A stretch of DNA of 64,000 nt from a bacterium (GCA_019748235.1 JAIEPU010000113.1:1-64000); one strand, 5' to 3'. Numbered from the stretch's first letter, positions 8,980 through 18,130 are shown. The notes: a model not told the origin generated them from the sequence alone. Numbers and translations: made by a program.

Positions 8980-9705
8980 CTATCTGCGTGATGAATCGAT
9001 CAAACTCGAGATACGATCGACAAGCGATGGGCCGCTTGGTTGTTGTTGAACGATAATCGATGTCGGCTTCTTGGGTTGGCTCATCTCTTGGAAGGCGATC
9101 GAACCCACGAGGAGGAGGATTCCATAGGCCACCACGTTGGCGACGCCTCCCTCGCCAAAAAACTTCAGCGCGGTTCCAAATGACTTCTTCGTTCGTGGTC
9201 CGAGGGTCGTCCAGCGGACAGCCCAAATTTCATCGAGCAAAAGATGCGAGAAGAATCCGATCGAGACGCCGAATGCTTTAAAGAGGCGCATGTTCGTGTC
9301 GCCTGTATAGGACAGCACGAATGCGAATAGCGTCGCGATAATGAGAGCGGGAATACTATGGAACATCCCGCGGTGCACCGTGCATTTTGCAAGAATGGCG
9401 GCCACACCGAACCGAACGATCGCATAGACGAGGGCACTGGCAATGACGATTTCTTCCGGCGTCATTGAATATTCGCGGAAGCGATCGACGAGCAGCATAG
9501 GAATCGCCGCCGCTCCAAAACTGAGCATTTCGCGAACCGGCGTGCTGTTGTCGCTGTCGAGATCGGGAAGCATTCCCGATACCGCGCAGAGTCCGCCACC
9601 GATGATGCTCGTAGTGACGGGCATCCCCAGCATCGTATTTCCAACGATTCCATAGGCCACGCCACAGACACTGCTCGTCGTAACGTGTGTGCGAAAATCC
9701 GCCAC
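8980..9705 (-). CDS. YdjM-like membrane-bound metal-dependent hydrolase
   Basis: A 241-residue integral membrane protein of the YdjM/DUF457 type. The N-terminus has ADFRTHV, the middle has the acidic cluster GMLPDLDSD, and further on there is an HRGMFHS segment and a SHLLLDEIW segment. These His/Asp positions are the presumed metal ligands of the family. Several hydrophobic segments lie between them. The C-terminal 40 residues are soluble and end in Ser-Leu-Ile-Asp-Ser-Ser-Arg-Arg. The gene is followed on the same strand by the CvpA-like gene after 43 bases, so they may be one transcript. Biochemical role in the family is not established. Confidence 0.78.
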   Translation of the reverse strand: MADFRTHVTTSSVCGVAYGIVGNTMLGMPVTTSIIGGGLCAVSGMLPDLDSDNSTPVREMLSFGAAAIPMLLVDRFREYSMTPEEIVIASALVYAIVRFGVAAILAKCTVHRGMFHSIPALIIATLFAFVLSYTGDTNMRLFKAFGVSIGFFSHLLLDEIWAVRWTTLGPRTKKSFGTALKFFGEGGVANVVAYGILLLVGSIAFQEMSQPKKPTSIIVQQQPSGPSLVDRISSLIDSSRR

Positions 9706-9905
9706 GCGATCGTCCTTGATTTATGCCATTTCTGACGAAACGGCCGACGTAGTGATTCAAGTGTCGCCCCACATCCTGTAGGGAGAAACCGCAGGTGCCG
9801 TAACGGGAACTCAAGAAAGGGTCAAGGCAAAGATGGGTAAGATTCCCTTGCGATTCCGAGGAATTCATTGATGGAAGAGGATTGGGGAATATGGGGCGTC
9901 TTGAA

Positions 9906-10475
9906 CTAACGTCCCGCACCAGGCTTCCAAAGAACGTCATCCTTTCCACCGTTGTTATAGACCCGCCCCAACACGAAGAGCAAATCAGATAACCGGTTCA
10001 GGTAGATGAGAATCAGAGGGTTAAGCGGTTCATTCTTCGAGAGCGAGACAACCCGTCGCTCCGCACGACGGCAAATGGTCCGAGCGACGTGACACCAAGC
10101 GGCCGCCTTGGTGCCGCCGGGCAAGATGAAACTCTTGAGGGGGGGTAGGTTCTCGTTCAACCGATCGATGGCTTGTTCAATCTTGTCCACTTGGCTTTGA
10201 ACGACGCGTAATGATTTACCCTCTGTTTCCGGTTCAGCGATGGGAACACAGAGGTCCGCGCCGACATCGAACAAGTCATTGGAGATGTGGACGAGGAAGT
10301 CGCGTTCAGGGAGATCGTCATTACTCGCAATCAGTAAACCGATGACAGCATTCAGTTCATCGACGGTGCCATAGCTTTCAACACGCAGGTGGTCTTTCGG
10401 TCGACGGCTCCCATCACCCAAACCGGTCGTGCCGTCATCACCACTCTTCGTGTAGATGTTCGATAGGTAGACCAT
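9906..10475 (-). CDS. Cob(I)alamin adenosyltransferase, PduO type
   Basis: Cytoplasmic enzyme of 189 residues that transfers the adenosyl group of ATP to cob(I)alamin to make coenzyme B12. The N-terminal signature is clear: IYTKSGDDGTTGLGDGSR binds ATP, followed by ESYGTVDELNAVIGL. Later segments FILPGGTKAAAWCHVARTICRRAERRV and the LIYLNRLSDLLFVLGR motif are typical of the PduO/MMAB trimeric family. Its start codon directly follows the dus stop codon, so it is the last gene of the nadC-birA-dus operon. The presence of this gene implies use of adenosylcobalamin by the host. Confidence 0.92.
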   Translation of the reverse strand: MVYLSNIYTKSGDDGTTGLGDGSRRPKDHLRVESYGTVDELNAVIGLLIASNDDLPERDFLVHISNDLFDVGADLCVPIAEPETEGKSLRVVQSQVDKIEQAIDRLNENLPPLKSFILPGGTKAAAWCHVARTICRRAERRVVSLSKNEPLNPLILIYLNRLSDLLFVLGRVYNNGGKDDVLWKPGAGR

Positions 10476-11522
10476 CTAAGCGACCGCCTCTTCGATTGCG
10501 GAACTTGGCTTGGGCCTGGGATCGGTACGACTTGTATCGCGCCCTGCCTTTAAATCATCAACGAATTCGTAAACCCGCTCTTCCCACTCCGAAACGGTTT
10601 TGACCATCGGTATCTCACGGCGGAGTTTGGGGCAGGGCCCGATCGCTTTGGCATAGAAGCCGATGCGCTTACGAAAGCTAATGACCGCTCGTTCGGGACC
10701 GTCTCGATCGATCATCATTTGGAAATGCTCGATCATTTTCATGGTTCGCTCGAGTCGAGTCGGCGGAGTCGGAATCGATCCAGTTGTCAGATAGGCATGC
10801 GTGTCTCGGAATATCCATGGGTCGGTAAGAGCTTGTCGACCAATCATCACTCCGGTGCAGCCCGTCTCTTCAATCATCTGTTTTGCATCAGTCGGGGTGT
10901 GAATGTCACCGTTTCCGAAAACCGGTATGTTTCGAACCGCTTCCACGACCGCGCGGATGCCGGCCCGATCGACCGAGCCCGCGAACTTTTGTTCGCCGTA
11001 GCGACCGTGAATCGTCAGAGCCGCCACACCAATATCTTCGAGCCGACGTGCGAGATCGGGAGCAACCAGATTTCCCATTTCCCAACCGAGCCGTGTCTTC
11101 ACCGTCACTGGGACCGGGCATCGCTTGATGACCGTTTGCGCGATGCGAACGGCGTCGGGACAGTTGCGAAGAATTCCGCTACCTCCCCCTTTGCCGGCGA
11201 CTTTCGGAACGGGGCAACCAAAATTGATGTCGACGACGACCGATCCATGTTCCGCAGCCCACACCGCGGCTTCCGCCAGTTCGTCCGCATCCGTTCCGTA
11301 GAGTTGAATCGAGAGGGGACGGTCATCCAGGGCCGACTCCGCCATGGAAAGTGTTCGGCGGCTTCCGTTGCTGAGCGCCCGGGGGTTGATGAATTCGGTG
11401 TACGCGAGTCCGAGCCCTCCGAGAGGTCGAATCACTCGGCGCAGCGTGAGGTCGGTATACCCCGCCAACGGGCTGAGCAGCAAATTCGTCGCGATTTCCA
11501 CGGAGCCAATTCGAACCGGCAC
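10476..11522 (-). CDS. dusB: tRNA-dihydrouridine synthase
   Basis: FMN-dependent enzyme that reduces uridine to dihydrouridine in the D-loop of tRNA. The open frame begins further upstream, but the GTG at 11522 is preferred: AAGGAAG lies just before it and the protein then begins VPVRIGSVEIATNLLLSPLAGYTDL, the family N-terminus. Conserved features include INFGCPVPKV with the active-site cysteine region at about 100, VKTRLGW, IHGR at the FMN site and NGDI plus GVMIGR phosphate loops. Length about 348 residues fits DusB. It sits between birA (28 bases upstream) and the cobalamin adenosyltransferase gene in a cofactor operon. DusB as opposed to another Dus subfamily is the likely but not certain assignment. 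Confidence 0.88.
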   Translation of the reverse strand: MPVRIGSVEIATNLLLSPLAGYTDLTLRRVIRPLGGLGLAYTEFINPRALSNGSRRTLSMAESALDDRPLSIQLYGTDADELAEAAVWAAEHGSVVVDINFGCPVPKVAGKGGGSGILRNCPDAVRIAQTVIKRCPVPVTVKTRLGWEMGNLVAPDLARRLEDIGVAALTIHGRYGEQKFAGSVDRAGIRAVVEAVRNIPVFGNGDIHTPTDAKQMIEETGCTGVMIGRQALTDPWIFRDTHAYLTTGSIPTPPTRLERTMKMIEHFQMMIDRDGPERAVISFRKRIGFYAKAIGPCPKLRREIPMVKTVSEWEERVYEFVDDLKAGRDTSRTDPRPKPSSAIEEAVA

Positions 11523-11550
11523 GCAATCTTCCTTTCGTGAGGAGATTATA

Positions 11551-12348
11551 TCAGGTTCCCGGTTCAGGTTGTCGTTCGACTCGAAGGAGGTATTCCGGCA
11601 GAATCGTTCGGCTCGTTCCATTAAGCAGTAAAACTCGTGCCCCACGGTCCGGGCGAAGCTCCACTAACCGACCGATCAGTTGCTCCGACGTGGTGGTGAT
11701 CAAAACTGGTGCATCGATCAGATTCTCGGCGAGTGCGGGCCAACGCCACCAGATTTCGTGTGGTCCATTTGATAGAGCAGATTGATAACTCGTATCGAGG
11801 CGATCAAGCACAGTATTGAACAATTCGGTTCGATCGATTTGGCGACCCGTTTCCACTTCGAGAGATGTCGCGGGAAGCCGCAGGTCGTCCGGAAACTCGT
11901 CTGGCTTAATCGCCACGTTAAGTCCGATTCCCACTACGGTGGCGATTCGCTGCTCGACAAGAATGCCACAGATTTTCCGGCCATCGATCAGCACGTCGTT
12001 CGGCCACTTAATTCGCGCATCCAGCGACCAATCACGAAGCACTTCCGCGACCGCGCTGGCGGCCCAGGCCGTCAGAAACGGTGCTGAAGCGAGTTCGTTT
12101 TTCGGATACAGCAGCACGGAAAAAAGAAGTGAGGAGTAAGGGGGAGCGGACCAAACTCGTCCGCGCTGTCCTCGGCCCGACCTCTGATGCTCCGCGATGA
12201 TGACCAGACCATTCGTGTCCGATTGATCGGACCGCTCATGACATCGATCATTCGTGCTGTCGGTGCTTTCAAGAATCTCGATCTGCCGGCCGATCGTCGA
12301 TCGTCGCGAGGACGCGTATTGGACTGCTTCTCGTTTAAGTGGAGTCAT
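11551..12348 (-). CDS. birA: Biotin--[acetyl-CoA-carboxylase] ligase
   Basis: Activates biotin with ATP and attaches it to the biotin carboxyl carrier protein. The 265-residue protein contains the biotinyl-AMP loop GRGQRGRVW (58-66), KWPNDV with the catalytic lysine, and GILVEQR plus VVGIGLNV in the central domain, followed by the small C-terminal SH3-like domain (ITTTSEQLIGRLVELRPDRGARVLL). There is no N-terminal helix-turn-helix, so this is a monofunctional ligase and not a repressor. Its ATG overlaps the nadC stop by four bases. Confidence 0.92.
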   Translation of the reverse strand: MTPLKREAVQYASSRRSTIGRQIEILESTDSTNDRCHERSDQSDTNGLVIIAEHQRSGRGQRGRVWSAPPYSSLLFSVLLYPKNELASAPFLTAWAASAVAEVLRDWSLDARIKWPNDVLIDGRKICGILVEQRIATVVGIGLNVAIKPDEFPDDLRLPATSLEVETGRQIDRTELFNTVLDRLDTSYQSALSNGPHEIWWRWPALAENLIDAPVLITTTSEQLIGRLVELRPDRGARVLLLNGTSRTILPEYLLRVERQPEPGT

Positions 12349-13226
12349 ACGTTTACCGGTTCATCGTCGAGCGCCACATCAAGGACAGGAGCCGAATGGG
12401 TCAGGGCTCCGACACTAATGCGATCGACTCCTGTGAGCGCGATTTCGGTCACTGTTTGAAGGTTGACTCCTCCAGAGGCTTCTAATTCAACCCTTGGCGC
12501 GGTTCGGTCACGCATCTCCACCGCTGCTCGAAGCATTTCGATCGACATGTTATCGAGCAGAACGATGTCTGGACCAGCGGGAAGTGCTTCCTCGAGTTGC
12601 GCGATCGAATCAACTTCAATTTCGACGACCGTTTCGGGAGAGACGGACTCCCGCGAACGTTTGACGGCGGCAGCAAGCGGATGGTCTTCGTGGCGAGCGA
12701 GATCCGCCAGATGGTTGTCCTTAATCAGTATGGCATCGAAGAGGCCGATGCGATGATTCGTACCACCACCAATGCGGACCGCATACTTTTCAAGATATCG
12801 CCAACCCGGCGTCGTCTTTCGCGTGTCGCAAATCTTTGCCTTCGTCCCTTTGATGGCGGCAACGTAACGTGCGGTCATCGTGGCGACACCGCTCAGCCTT
12901 CCGAGCAGATTGAGCATCGTCCTTTCCACCGTCAACACCGAGCGGGTTGGCCCGTTGATTCTCGCGACGGCTGTTCCTTTTTTAACGGGGCCGTCCTGCG
13001 CGAGCCGTTCGACGTTCAATCCGTTCCCATAAATCCCGGCGATGATGTCGATGCATTCGAGACCAGCGACCACCCCCTCCTGACGCACGATGACGAGGGC
13101 CTGACTTTGCCGGTCCGGATCAATCACCGCGTTCGACGTGATATCCCCCACGTCATCGAGATCCTCCTCTAGCCCAAGTTTGAGCAAAAGCTCGCACTGA
13201 TTTCTTTCGTGTCGATTGAAAGGCAT
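12345..13226 (-). CDS. nadC: Nicotinate-nucleotide pyrophosphorylase (carboxylating)
   Basis: Quinolinate phosphoribosyltransferase of de novo NAD synthesis. The 293-residue sequence has the full family pattern: LEEDLDDVGDITSNAVI near the N-terminus, ERTMLNLLGRLSGVATMTA, CDTRKTTPGWRYLEKYAVRIGGG with substrate-binding Arg/Lys residues, NHRIGLFDAILIKDNHL, then EIEVDSIAQLEEAL and VLLDNMS. The C-terminus ISVGALTHSAPVLDVALD is typical. It heads the operon nadC-birA-dus-cobalamin adenosyltransferase, all cofactor or RNA-modification functions. No nadA or nadB is present in the window. Confidence 0.94.
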   Translation of the reverse strand: MPFNRHERNQCELLLKLGLEEDLDDVGDITSNAVIDPDRQSQALVIVRQEGVVAGLECIDIIAGIYGNGLNVERLAQDGPVKKGTAVARINGPTRSVLTVERTMLNLLGRLSGVATMTARYVAAIKGTKAKICDTRKTTPGWRYLEKYAVRIGGGTNHRIGLFDAILIKDNHLADLARHEDHPLAAAVKRSRESVSPETVVEIEVDSIAQLEEALPAGPDIVLLDNMSIEMLRAAVEMRDRTAPRVELEASGGVNLQTVTEIALTGVDRISVGALTHSAPVLDVALDDEPVNV

Positions 13227-13280
13227 AAGTGTGTCCGGGAAATCTCCTGGAGAATTTCGATTCGTCTCATGGATGAAACA

Positions 13281-13311
13281 GGGCAGTCATTCTTCGTTGG
13301 AATGACTGCCC
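13281..13311 (-). terminator. Perfect 12-bp hairpin after the Gfo/Idh/MocA gene
   Basis: GGGCAGTCATTC at 13281-13292 pairs perfectly with GAATGACTGCCC at 13300-13311 across a 7-base loop. It lies about 50 bases downstream of the oxidoreductase stop and upstream of nadC, both on the minus strand, so it probably ends the former transcript. The following T-run is weak, so some read-through into nadC is possible. Confidence 0.65.
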
Positions 13312-13361
13312 CAAAGGTCAAAACGTTCGTTTCCTGTTGATGGCGAATTCTCGCCGTGGCC

Positions 13362-14528
13362 TCAAAGCGAAACCCCCGTCTTTTTCCACTGACCATCTTT
13401 GCCCGAGGCGAGAACAGCATCGCAAACTCGCTGCGTTTGCAGGGCGTTTCGGAAGTCCGGCTGGGTTGGTTTGCCGGTCTCGATTCCCTTGATGAAGTCC
13501 GCCAGAGCGTTGATAAAGGTATGCTCGTAGCCAACGGTGCAGCCCGGCACCCACCAGTGATCCATATAAGGATGCTCGAAATTGGTAACGTGAATGCGCC
13601 GCCAACCGGTCAGGTGATCGGGCGACTTCTCTGCGGCACCGGGTGCCTTGTATTCGAAGAAGTCGAGATACTGAGGATCTTCGAGATTGAAGTGAACCGA
13701 ACCGTTCGCTCCGTTCAACTCGAACGTATTGAAGTTCTTTCGGCCGCGTGCGTATCGGGTCGATTCAAATGTCCCGATCGAGCCGTTAGCGAACTTCGCG
13801 AGGAACATACAAGCGTCATCGATCGTGACCGGCTGCTTTTTGCCCGTCTCTTGATGGACTCGTTCCTTGACGAACGTTTCGGTAGCGGCGGTGACGTCGG
13901 TGATGGGGCCGTTCAGCCACATCGCGGTGTCGATGGAGTGTGCGAGCAAATCCCCCGTCACGCCCGACCCGGCGACATCTGCATCGAGACGCCACAGCGT
14001 CGCTCCCCCTTGCGGAACGTCGTCGGCAATCGTCCAGTCTTGCAGATAGGTCGCGCGGTAATGAAACGGCTTGCCGATTCGTCCTTCCTCAACGACTTGA
14101 TGCGCGAGTGAGATCGCGGGGACGCGGCGGTAATTGAACCAAACCATGTTCGGCACGCCCGCCTTCTCGACGGCGTCGGTCATCTCCTCCGCCTCAGCAG
14201 TCGTCATCGCTAGCGGTTTCTCGCAGACGATCATCTTCCCCGCTTTCGCGGCCGCGAGCGCGATCTCTTTGTGCGTGTTGTTCGGACTGCCGATGTCGAT
14301 CAGGTCGATATCTTTTCGTTCGATTAGCTTTCGCCAATCGGTTTCGATCGATTCATAGCCCCAATTCTTCGCAAACGTTTCCGCCTTCTCCTTGTTGCGG
14401 GCACAGAGGGCCGCCAGCACCGGCCGATGCTTGAGATCGTAGAAGTACGGCACCTTGACGTAGGCGTTCGAATGGGCCTTCCCCATGAATCCGTACCCGA
14501 TCATGCCGACTCGCAACGGCTTAGACAT
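13362..14528 (-). CDS. Gfo/Idh/MocA-family oxidoreductase
   Basis: NAD(P)-dependent sugar or inositol dehydrogenase-like enzyme, 388 residues. The N-terminal Rossmann fold has [17 protein letters not shown], with the dinucleotide GxGxxG-type loop, followed by [14 protein letters not shown] and [12 protein letters not shown] with the conserved Glu-Lys-Pro motif (about residues 97-100). The C-terminal half has [32 protein letters not shown], with the catalytic-type Asp/His residues. It resembles the many planctomycete Gfo/Idh proteins, but substrate cannot be predicted. No signal peptide, so it is cytoplasmic. It is transcribed away from the 14.5-15.3 kb non-coding stretch. Confidence 0.9.
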   Translation of the reverse strand: MSKPLRVGMIGYGFMGKAHSNAYVKVPYFYDLKHRPVLAALCARNKEKAETFAKNWGYESIETDWRKLIERKDIDLIDIGSPNNTHKEIALAAAKAGKMIVCEKPLAMTTAEAEEMTDAVEKAGVPNMVWFNYRRVPAISLAHQVVEEGRIGKPFHYRATYLQDWTIADDVPQGGATLWRLDADVAGSGVTGDLLAHSIDTAMWLNGPITDVTAATETFVKERVHQETGKKQPVTIDDACMFLAKFANGSIGTFESTRYARGRKNFNTFELNGANGSVHFNLEDPQYLDFFEYKAPGAAEKSPDHLTGWRRIHVTNFEHPYMDHWWVPGCTVGYEHTFINALADFIKGIETGKPTQPDFRNALQTQRVCDAVLASGKDGQWKKTGVSL

Positions 14529-15295
14529 CTCTCTTGGTCTCCCCCGTGAAATGAAGCACTGCTTCGTCCCGTTTCCCTAACCCCGACAAATTCGTGGATT
14601 GAAGGGTACGGTACCCGATCGAACGGGAAGTTCAACGATGGAGTTGATTCTTTCGGGGAGAGCTTTCCCTCGATAATTCCCAGCAGGCACAAAATCTTTG
14701 AAAATCCTGTCCGGTCTCAGGCGACCGTCCGGATACCTCTTTGACGAGGAGAAAAGAAAACGGCCGAGAGACGAGAAGTCCACACTCCTCTCTCGGACGG
14801 CTGAGGGAGCCCGGGGTGGGGCGAGAGCGGAGGAAATTCGCCCCGCCTCAACCTCCCTCGACCCAGCCCACACTCCCACCGATCAACTCAGGGATCGCCC
14901 GCCTGAGCCGAACCGGTGGCGACAGGATAAGAGCCAACCACAGAGAATCCGCGAGAGATAGGCAAGCCAAAGAAACACCGGCATCTGAAGCGAATCACCA
15001 GGGGGAGGGTGAGAGGGTAGTGCGGGCTCGGCCCAAAAGGCTGGGTCTCGCACTACCCTTATTGTTATTAAAGCGTTTCTAGATGAGCACTTGCGTTTTA
15101 AATCGATGAGAATTGCCCCGCGCGGGTTGCAACAATTCATCATCGCCGGTATTCCCAATCCACTTCATTCGCCAACCGATTGCTCGGTAAGAGTTTACGC
15201 AATCTCCAAGATGGGGAGATTCACGTCTCGTGAGCTTGGAATGCTCGCGGTGATGGGCGAACAGTTTTGAGGGCTTCGCCGCCTCGAAGGGAAGG
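14529..15295. other. Long intergenic stretch with several hairpins; candidate structured RNA on the plus strand
   Basis: No convincing coding frame exists in these 767 bases: the open frames are low-complexity, lack ribosome-binding sites and overlap one another. Three inverted repeats stand out: CCGAGAGA at 14764-14771 with TCTCTCGG at 14789-14796, GGGGCGA at 14818-14824 with TCGCCCC at 14838-14844, and the terminator-like hairpin at 15015-15058. No plus-strand protein gene precedes that terminator in the window, because everything from 2.7 to 14.5 kb is on the minus strand. This suggests a plus-strand non-coding transcript of roughly 250-350 bases. I could not match it to RNase P RNA, tmRNA or SRP RNA. 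Confidence 0.4.
15015..15070 (+). terminator. Orphan intrinsic terminator-like hairpin
   Basis: GGGTAGTGCG at 15015-15024 pairs with CGCACTACCC at 15049-15058, the stem being extended by further G-C and G-U pairs towards a CAAAAG-type loop. It is followed by a T-rich run (TTATTGTTATT). No protein gene on the plus strand lies upstream in this window, so it would end a non-coding transcript. Confidence 0.6.
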
Positions 15296-16567
15296 GTGCT
15301 TGGCTCGATCGTGAATGTTCTGATTCCGGTGCTTTTGTGGACGGCATTGCTCGGAGGAGATGAACCTTCGGAGATCACTCCTTCCTTGCCCGAACCGGTC
15401 GAGATCGTTGAGGAAACCCCGGTCGCCCCAGAAACGGAGAAAGTTGTCGACCGTCCGGAACCCGCACCGACAGAGAACGCTGTTCCAAACTCGGCTGATT
15501 CACCGGCCACCAATCTGATCGATGAATCGATCAACACCGAAACGGTCGACATCGTCGATGAGCCCACCGCTACTATTGAAAGTATTGAACTCGAAGGTCA
15601 TCCGAGTCAGGCGCACGTTCGCAAAAAATTCACGCGCATCTTTGGTCCGTCCCCAATCGAAAACATGATCGATTCTGGGCATCCCGAGGACTACGTCCTC
15701 AAGCCGCTGAAGCCCCTGAGCGTGGTGGGGGTCATCCTCGAACCCGTGAAAGAAGCAAATCTTCTTCTTCCGAAACGGCTCGACCCGTTTACGCCGAGCA
15801 CAGACGAGGTCGCGGTTCCCACAGAGGCTGAATCGAAACAAGAGATGGAGAAGATCAAGCAACAACAGAAGCTTCTCGATCTGACGATCAGCGGGAAGTT
15901 CGATAGCAATTGGCATTTTCAGGCGGCATCCGGTGGTTCGTTCAAGCAAGGAAACAATCCCGGCGTTACGGTGAACGCTCAGCTCAGCGCGGAGAGGCGG
16001 ACGCTGAATGCGTACTTCCTCTCTCGGCTTAGCGCGTACTACAACCAGTTGCAGGGAGCGAAACCGAACCGCCGAATCTACGGCGAATTGAACTATGACC
16101 GTAACTTGCGAGGCCGATGGATCACGTATGCACGTCAGGAAGTCGAATGGGATCAGGCGCGATTGATCAACATTCGCGAGGTCACTTCGCTCGGTATCGG
16201 TTTCAAATTCGCCGATACGGTGAAGGAACGTCTTCTCGTTCGTTTGGGACCGACCGGCTCGTACATCAACTATGCTCCCCCCTCTTCCTCACAGAGCGAA
16301 GCGCGAAGCGGATGGCTGACGGAAGTTGATTACCGACGAATCATTGCCGACATGAGCCGGCTCCAACTAACGTCGACCGCTTATCCGGACTTCAACACGT
16401 CACAGTCCTTTCGTATTCGAACGGAAGCGGCCGTCCTCTTTCCGATCGGTCGAACGCTTGCTTGGAATTGGAAAGTAGGTGTTCGGCATGAATACATCAT
16501 GAATCCTGTCGCCACCACCGTGCCGAATGATGTCGAGGGTTACTTCGCAATCGCTTACATCAAGTGA
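15296..16567 (+). CDS. DUF481-type outer-membrane protein with long acidic N-terminal region
   Basis: A secreted protein of 423 residues. A signal peptide (about 1-20, LGSIVNVLIPVLLWTALLGG) is followed by roughly 80 residues rich in Pro, Glu, Thr and Val that look disordered. From about 200 on, alternating hydrophobic beta-strands ending in aromatic residues (for example NAYFLSRLSAYYNQLQ and RRIYGELNYDRN) resemble the YdiY/DUF481 beta-barrel family. The protein ends in VEGYFAIAYIK, compatible with an outer-membrane barrel. GTG at 15296 follows a GAAGGGAAG ribosome-binding site; GTG at 15311 is an alternative. It is convergent with the thiE fusion gene. Function of DUF481 proteins is unknown; salt-induced outer membrane protein is the usual annotation. 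Confidence 0.72.
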   Translation: MLGSIVNVLIPVLLWTALLGGDEPSEITPSLPEPVEIVEETPVAPETEKVVDRPEPAPTENAVPNSADSPATNLIDESINTETVDIVDEPTATIESIELEGHPSQAHVRKKFTRIFGPSPIENMIDSGHPEDYVLKPLKPLSVVGVILEPVKEANLLLPKRLDPFTPSTDEVAVPTEAESKQEMEKIKQQQKLLDLTISGKFDSNWHFQAASGGSFKQGNNPGVTVNAQLSAERRTLNAYFLSRLSAYYNQLQGAKPNRRIYGELNYDRNLRGRWITYARQEVEWDQARLINIREVTSLGIGFKFADTVKERLLVRLGPTGSYINYAPPSSSQSEARSGWLTEVDYRRIIADMSRLQLTSTAYPDFNTSQSFRIRTEAAVLFPIGRTLAWNWKVGVRHEYIMNPVATTVPNDVEGYFAIAYIK

Positions 16568-16597
16568 GTCTTCGGTAAGAATAGTGACATCGATAGG

Positions 16598-18115
16598 TCA
16601 CGTTGAATTCAATTGGCTGATGAATTCGACGACCGTTTCTCGTGGATCGTCCGACGAACTAATGGCGTGACTGACGGCCACTCGCCTCCCCCCGGCCTCT
16701 TGCACGGATGGGAGTCTTTCGAGGCTGATTCCTCCGATCATGAATGCGGGGACCGATATTTCGCTCGCTACTTGAGTGACGAGCTCCAAACCCACATGAC
16801 GATCGAATGACTTCGTTTCCGATGGGAAGAGCGGTCCGACGCCGATATAGTCCGCCCCGTGGAGGAGGGCTTGCCGCGCTTGTTCGATGGAGTGCGTGCT
16901 CAATCCGACGAGCCGGCGCGGGCCGACGATGCGGCGGACGTCTCGAATGGAAAGCTCCTCTTGCCCCACATGCACGCCATCGGCCTCTGCCAGCCTGGCG
17001 ATATCCGGCCGGTCATTCATGATGAAAAGAATACCGGCTTCACGGGTCCAATGACGCAGTTGACGAGCATGGACCAATTTGTGGCGGTCGGGCGATGTTT
17101 TGTCACGTAGCTGAATGGCGTGAACGCCACCAGCGATCGCTTCCTTGACGGTCCACTCGAACTCGTACCGACAGGCGGCTGGATCACAGAGCCAATACAG
17201 CTGTGATTCATCGATCAACCGACGAGCGTCATCATCGAGCCGAAGCAGTCGCTCGATGGTGTAGACTTCGTATCGCAGGGATTTCGCGATCTTCGACGCG
17301 GATTCGCTCTCGATCTTCGCGTACTCCTCGATCGAGCGAAGCGATTCCTGACACCGCTTGATGTTGGCGCTGACGACCGCGGCGATATCGCGTCGCTCGA
17401 TTTCGGAAGCGGATGTCAGCGATGTCCCGACGTCATTTTCTGTATCACGCGACGATCGGAGCCAATCATTGGGAAAACAGTCAGCGATTTGGCGGATTTG
17501 ATGGCGAAGTTGTTTGAGTCTTTCGCTGAGACGAGCATCGTCCAGAACGAATCGGACGTATTCCTCGACGACCCGAAACCCTTCGCGGGCCCGATTCAAG
17601 TTGGCATCAATGATACGTGAGATGTCCGTCGCCTCGGGAGGACCGAAGGCGCGCCACTCCAGTTCTGGATCAATTGCGATGGCGAGCGGTTGCCTTTCGT
17701 CATGGTAGCTCTTGATCAGTGATTCGACGCTTTCCGCCACGTCGGTGAAGTGTTCGCGTAATTCACCCGGTTCTTCCAAGAGAGCGATCAATATTTCGCG
17801 ACTACCCACGGGCTCGAACCGGCTGTAGGCAAGAGCGAGCTCCTGCGCTCGGGCGAGGATATGCCGGGCGTCAGCATGCCAGGGGGGAGATGCCATAGTC
17901 GCGTCGGACGAAGTGGCAGGGTGAAGCAATGCGCATCGAACCGACTTGATGTCGATGGAAAGCTGATTGAGGAATTTGGCGGCCTCTCCCTCTTCGTTAT
18001 CGATGATGGCCGCGAGCAAAGCAGCTACATTGACCGATGCATGTCCCGACTCTGCGGCGAGCTTGACGGCTTCTTCGAGGAGTCTTTCCGCTTGAGGGGA
18101 ATAGATGTCTTCCAC
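16598..18115 (-). CDS. thiE: Clp N-domain / ThiD2 / thiamine-phosphate synthase fusion
   Basis: A 505-residue fusion of three parts. Residues about 4-140 resemble the double repeat of the Clp R (N-terminal) domain: an SPQAERLLEEAVKLAAESGHASVNVAALLAAI repeat and a second one ending GSREILIALLEEPGE. Residues about 162-299 match the ThiD2 domain, with the signature IIDANLNRAREGFRVVEEYVRFVL. Residues 306-505 are ThiE, which joins HMP-pyrophosphate and thiazole phosphate: QLRDK (335-339), NDRPDIA, DGVHVGQEEL, STHS, the phosphate segment DYIGVGPLFPSETK and GGI. GTG at 18115 is chosen because AGGA precedes it by 8 bases; the longer TTG at 18133 lies in the T-run of the upstream terminator. ThiD2-ThiE fusions are known in some bacteria; the added Clp_N part is unusual. 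Confidence 0.85.
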   Translation of the reverse strand: MEDIYSPQAERLLEEAVKLAAESGHASVNVAALLAAIIDNEEGEAAKFLNQLSIDIKSVRCALLHPATSSDATMASPPWHADARHILARAQELALAYSRFEPVGSREILIALLEEPGELREHFTDVAESVESLIKSYHDERQPLAIAIDPELEWRAFGPPEATDISRIIDANLNRAREGFRVVEEYVRFVLDDARLSERLKQLRHQIRQIADCFPNDWLRSSRDTENDVGTSLTSASEIERRDIAAVVSANIKRCQESLRSIEEYAKIESESASKIAKSLRYEVYTIERLLRLDDDARRLIDESQLYWLCDPAACRYEFEWTVKEAIAGGVHAIQLRDKTSPDRHKLVHARQLRHWTREAGILFIMNDRPDIARLAEADGVHVGQEELSIRDVRRIVGPRRLVGLSTHSIEQARQALLHGADYIGVGPLFPSETKSFDRHVGLELVTQVASEISVPAFMIGGISLERLPSVQEAGGRRVAVSHAISSSDDPRETVVEFISQLNST

Positions 18116-18130
18116 CGGATTGTTCCTGCC

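Noticed and set aside
10719-11540. Long open frame opposite the dus gene
   Set aside because: It lies antisense to a clear tRNA-dihydrouridine synthase and has no ribosome-binding site; a shadow of coding bias.
14700-15070. RNase P RNA in the hairpin-rich gap
   Set aside because: A stretch near 14771-14789 reads somewhat like the GAGGAAAGTCC core, but the invariant bases are missing and the downstream ACAGA/GGCTTA element is not there.
14577-15082. Short open frames in the 14.5-15.3 kb gap
   Set aside because: They overlap each other on both strands, have no ribosome-binding site and encode Arg/Ser/Pro-rich low-complexity protein.
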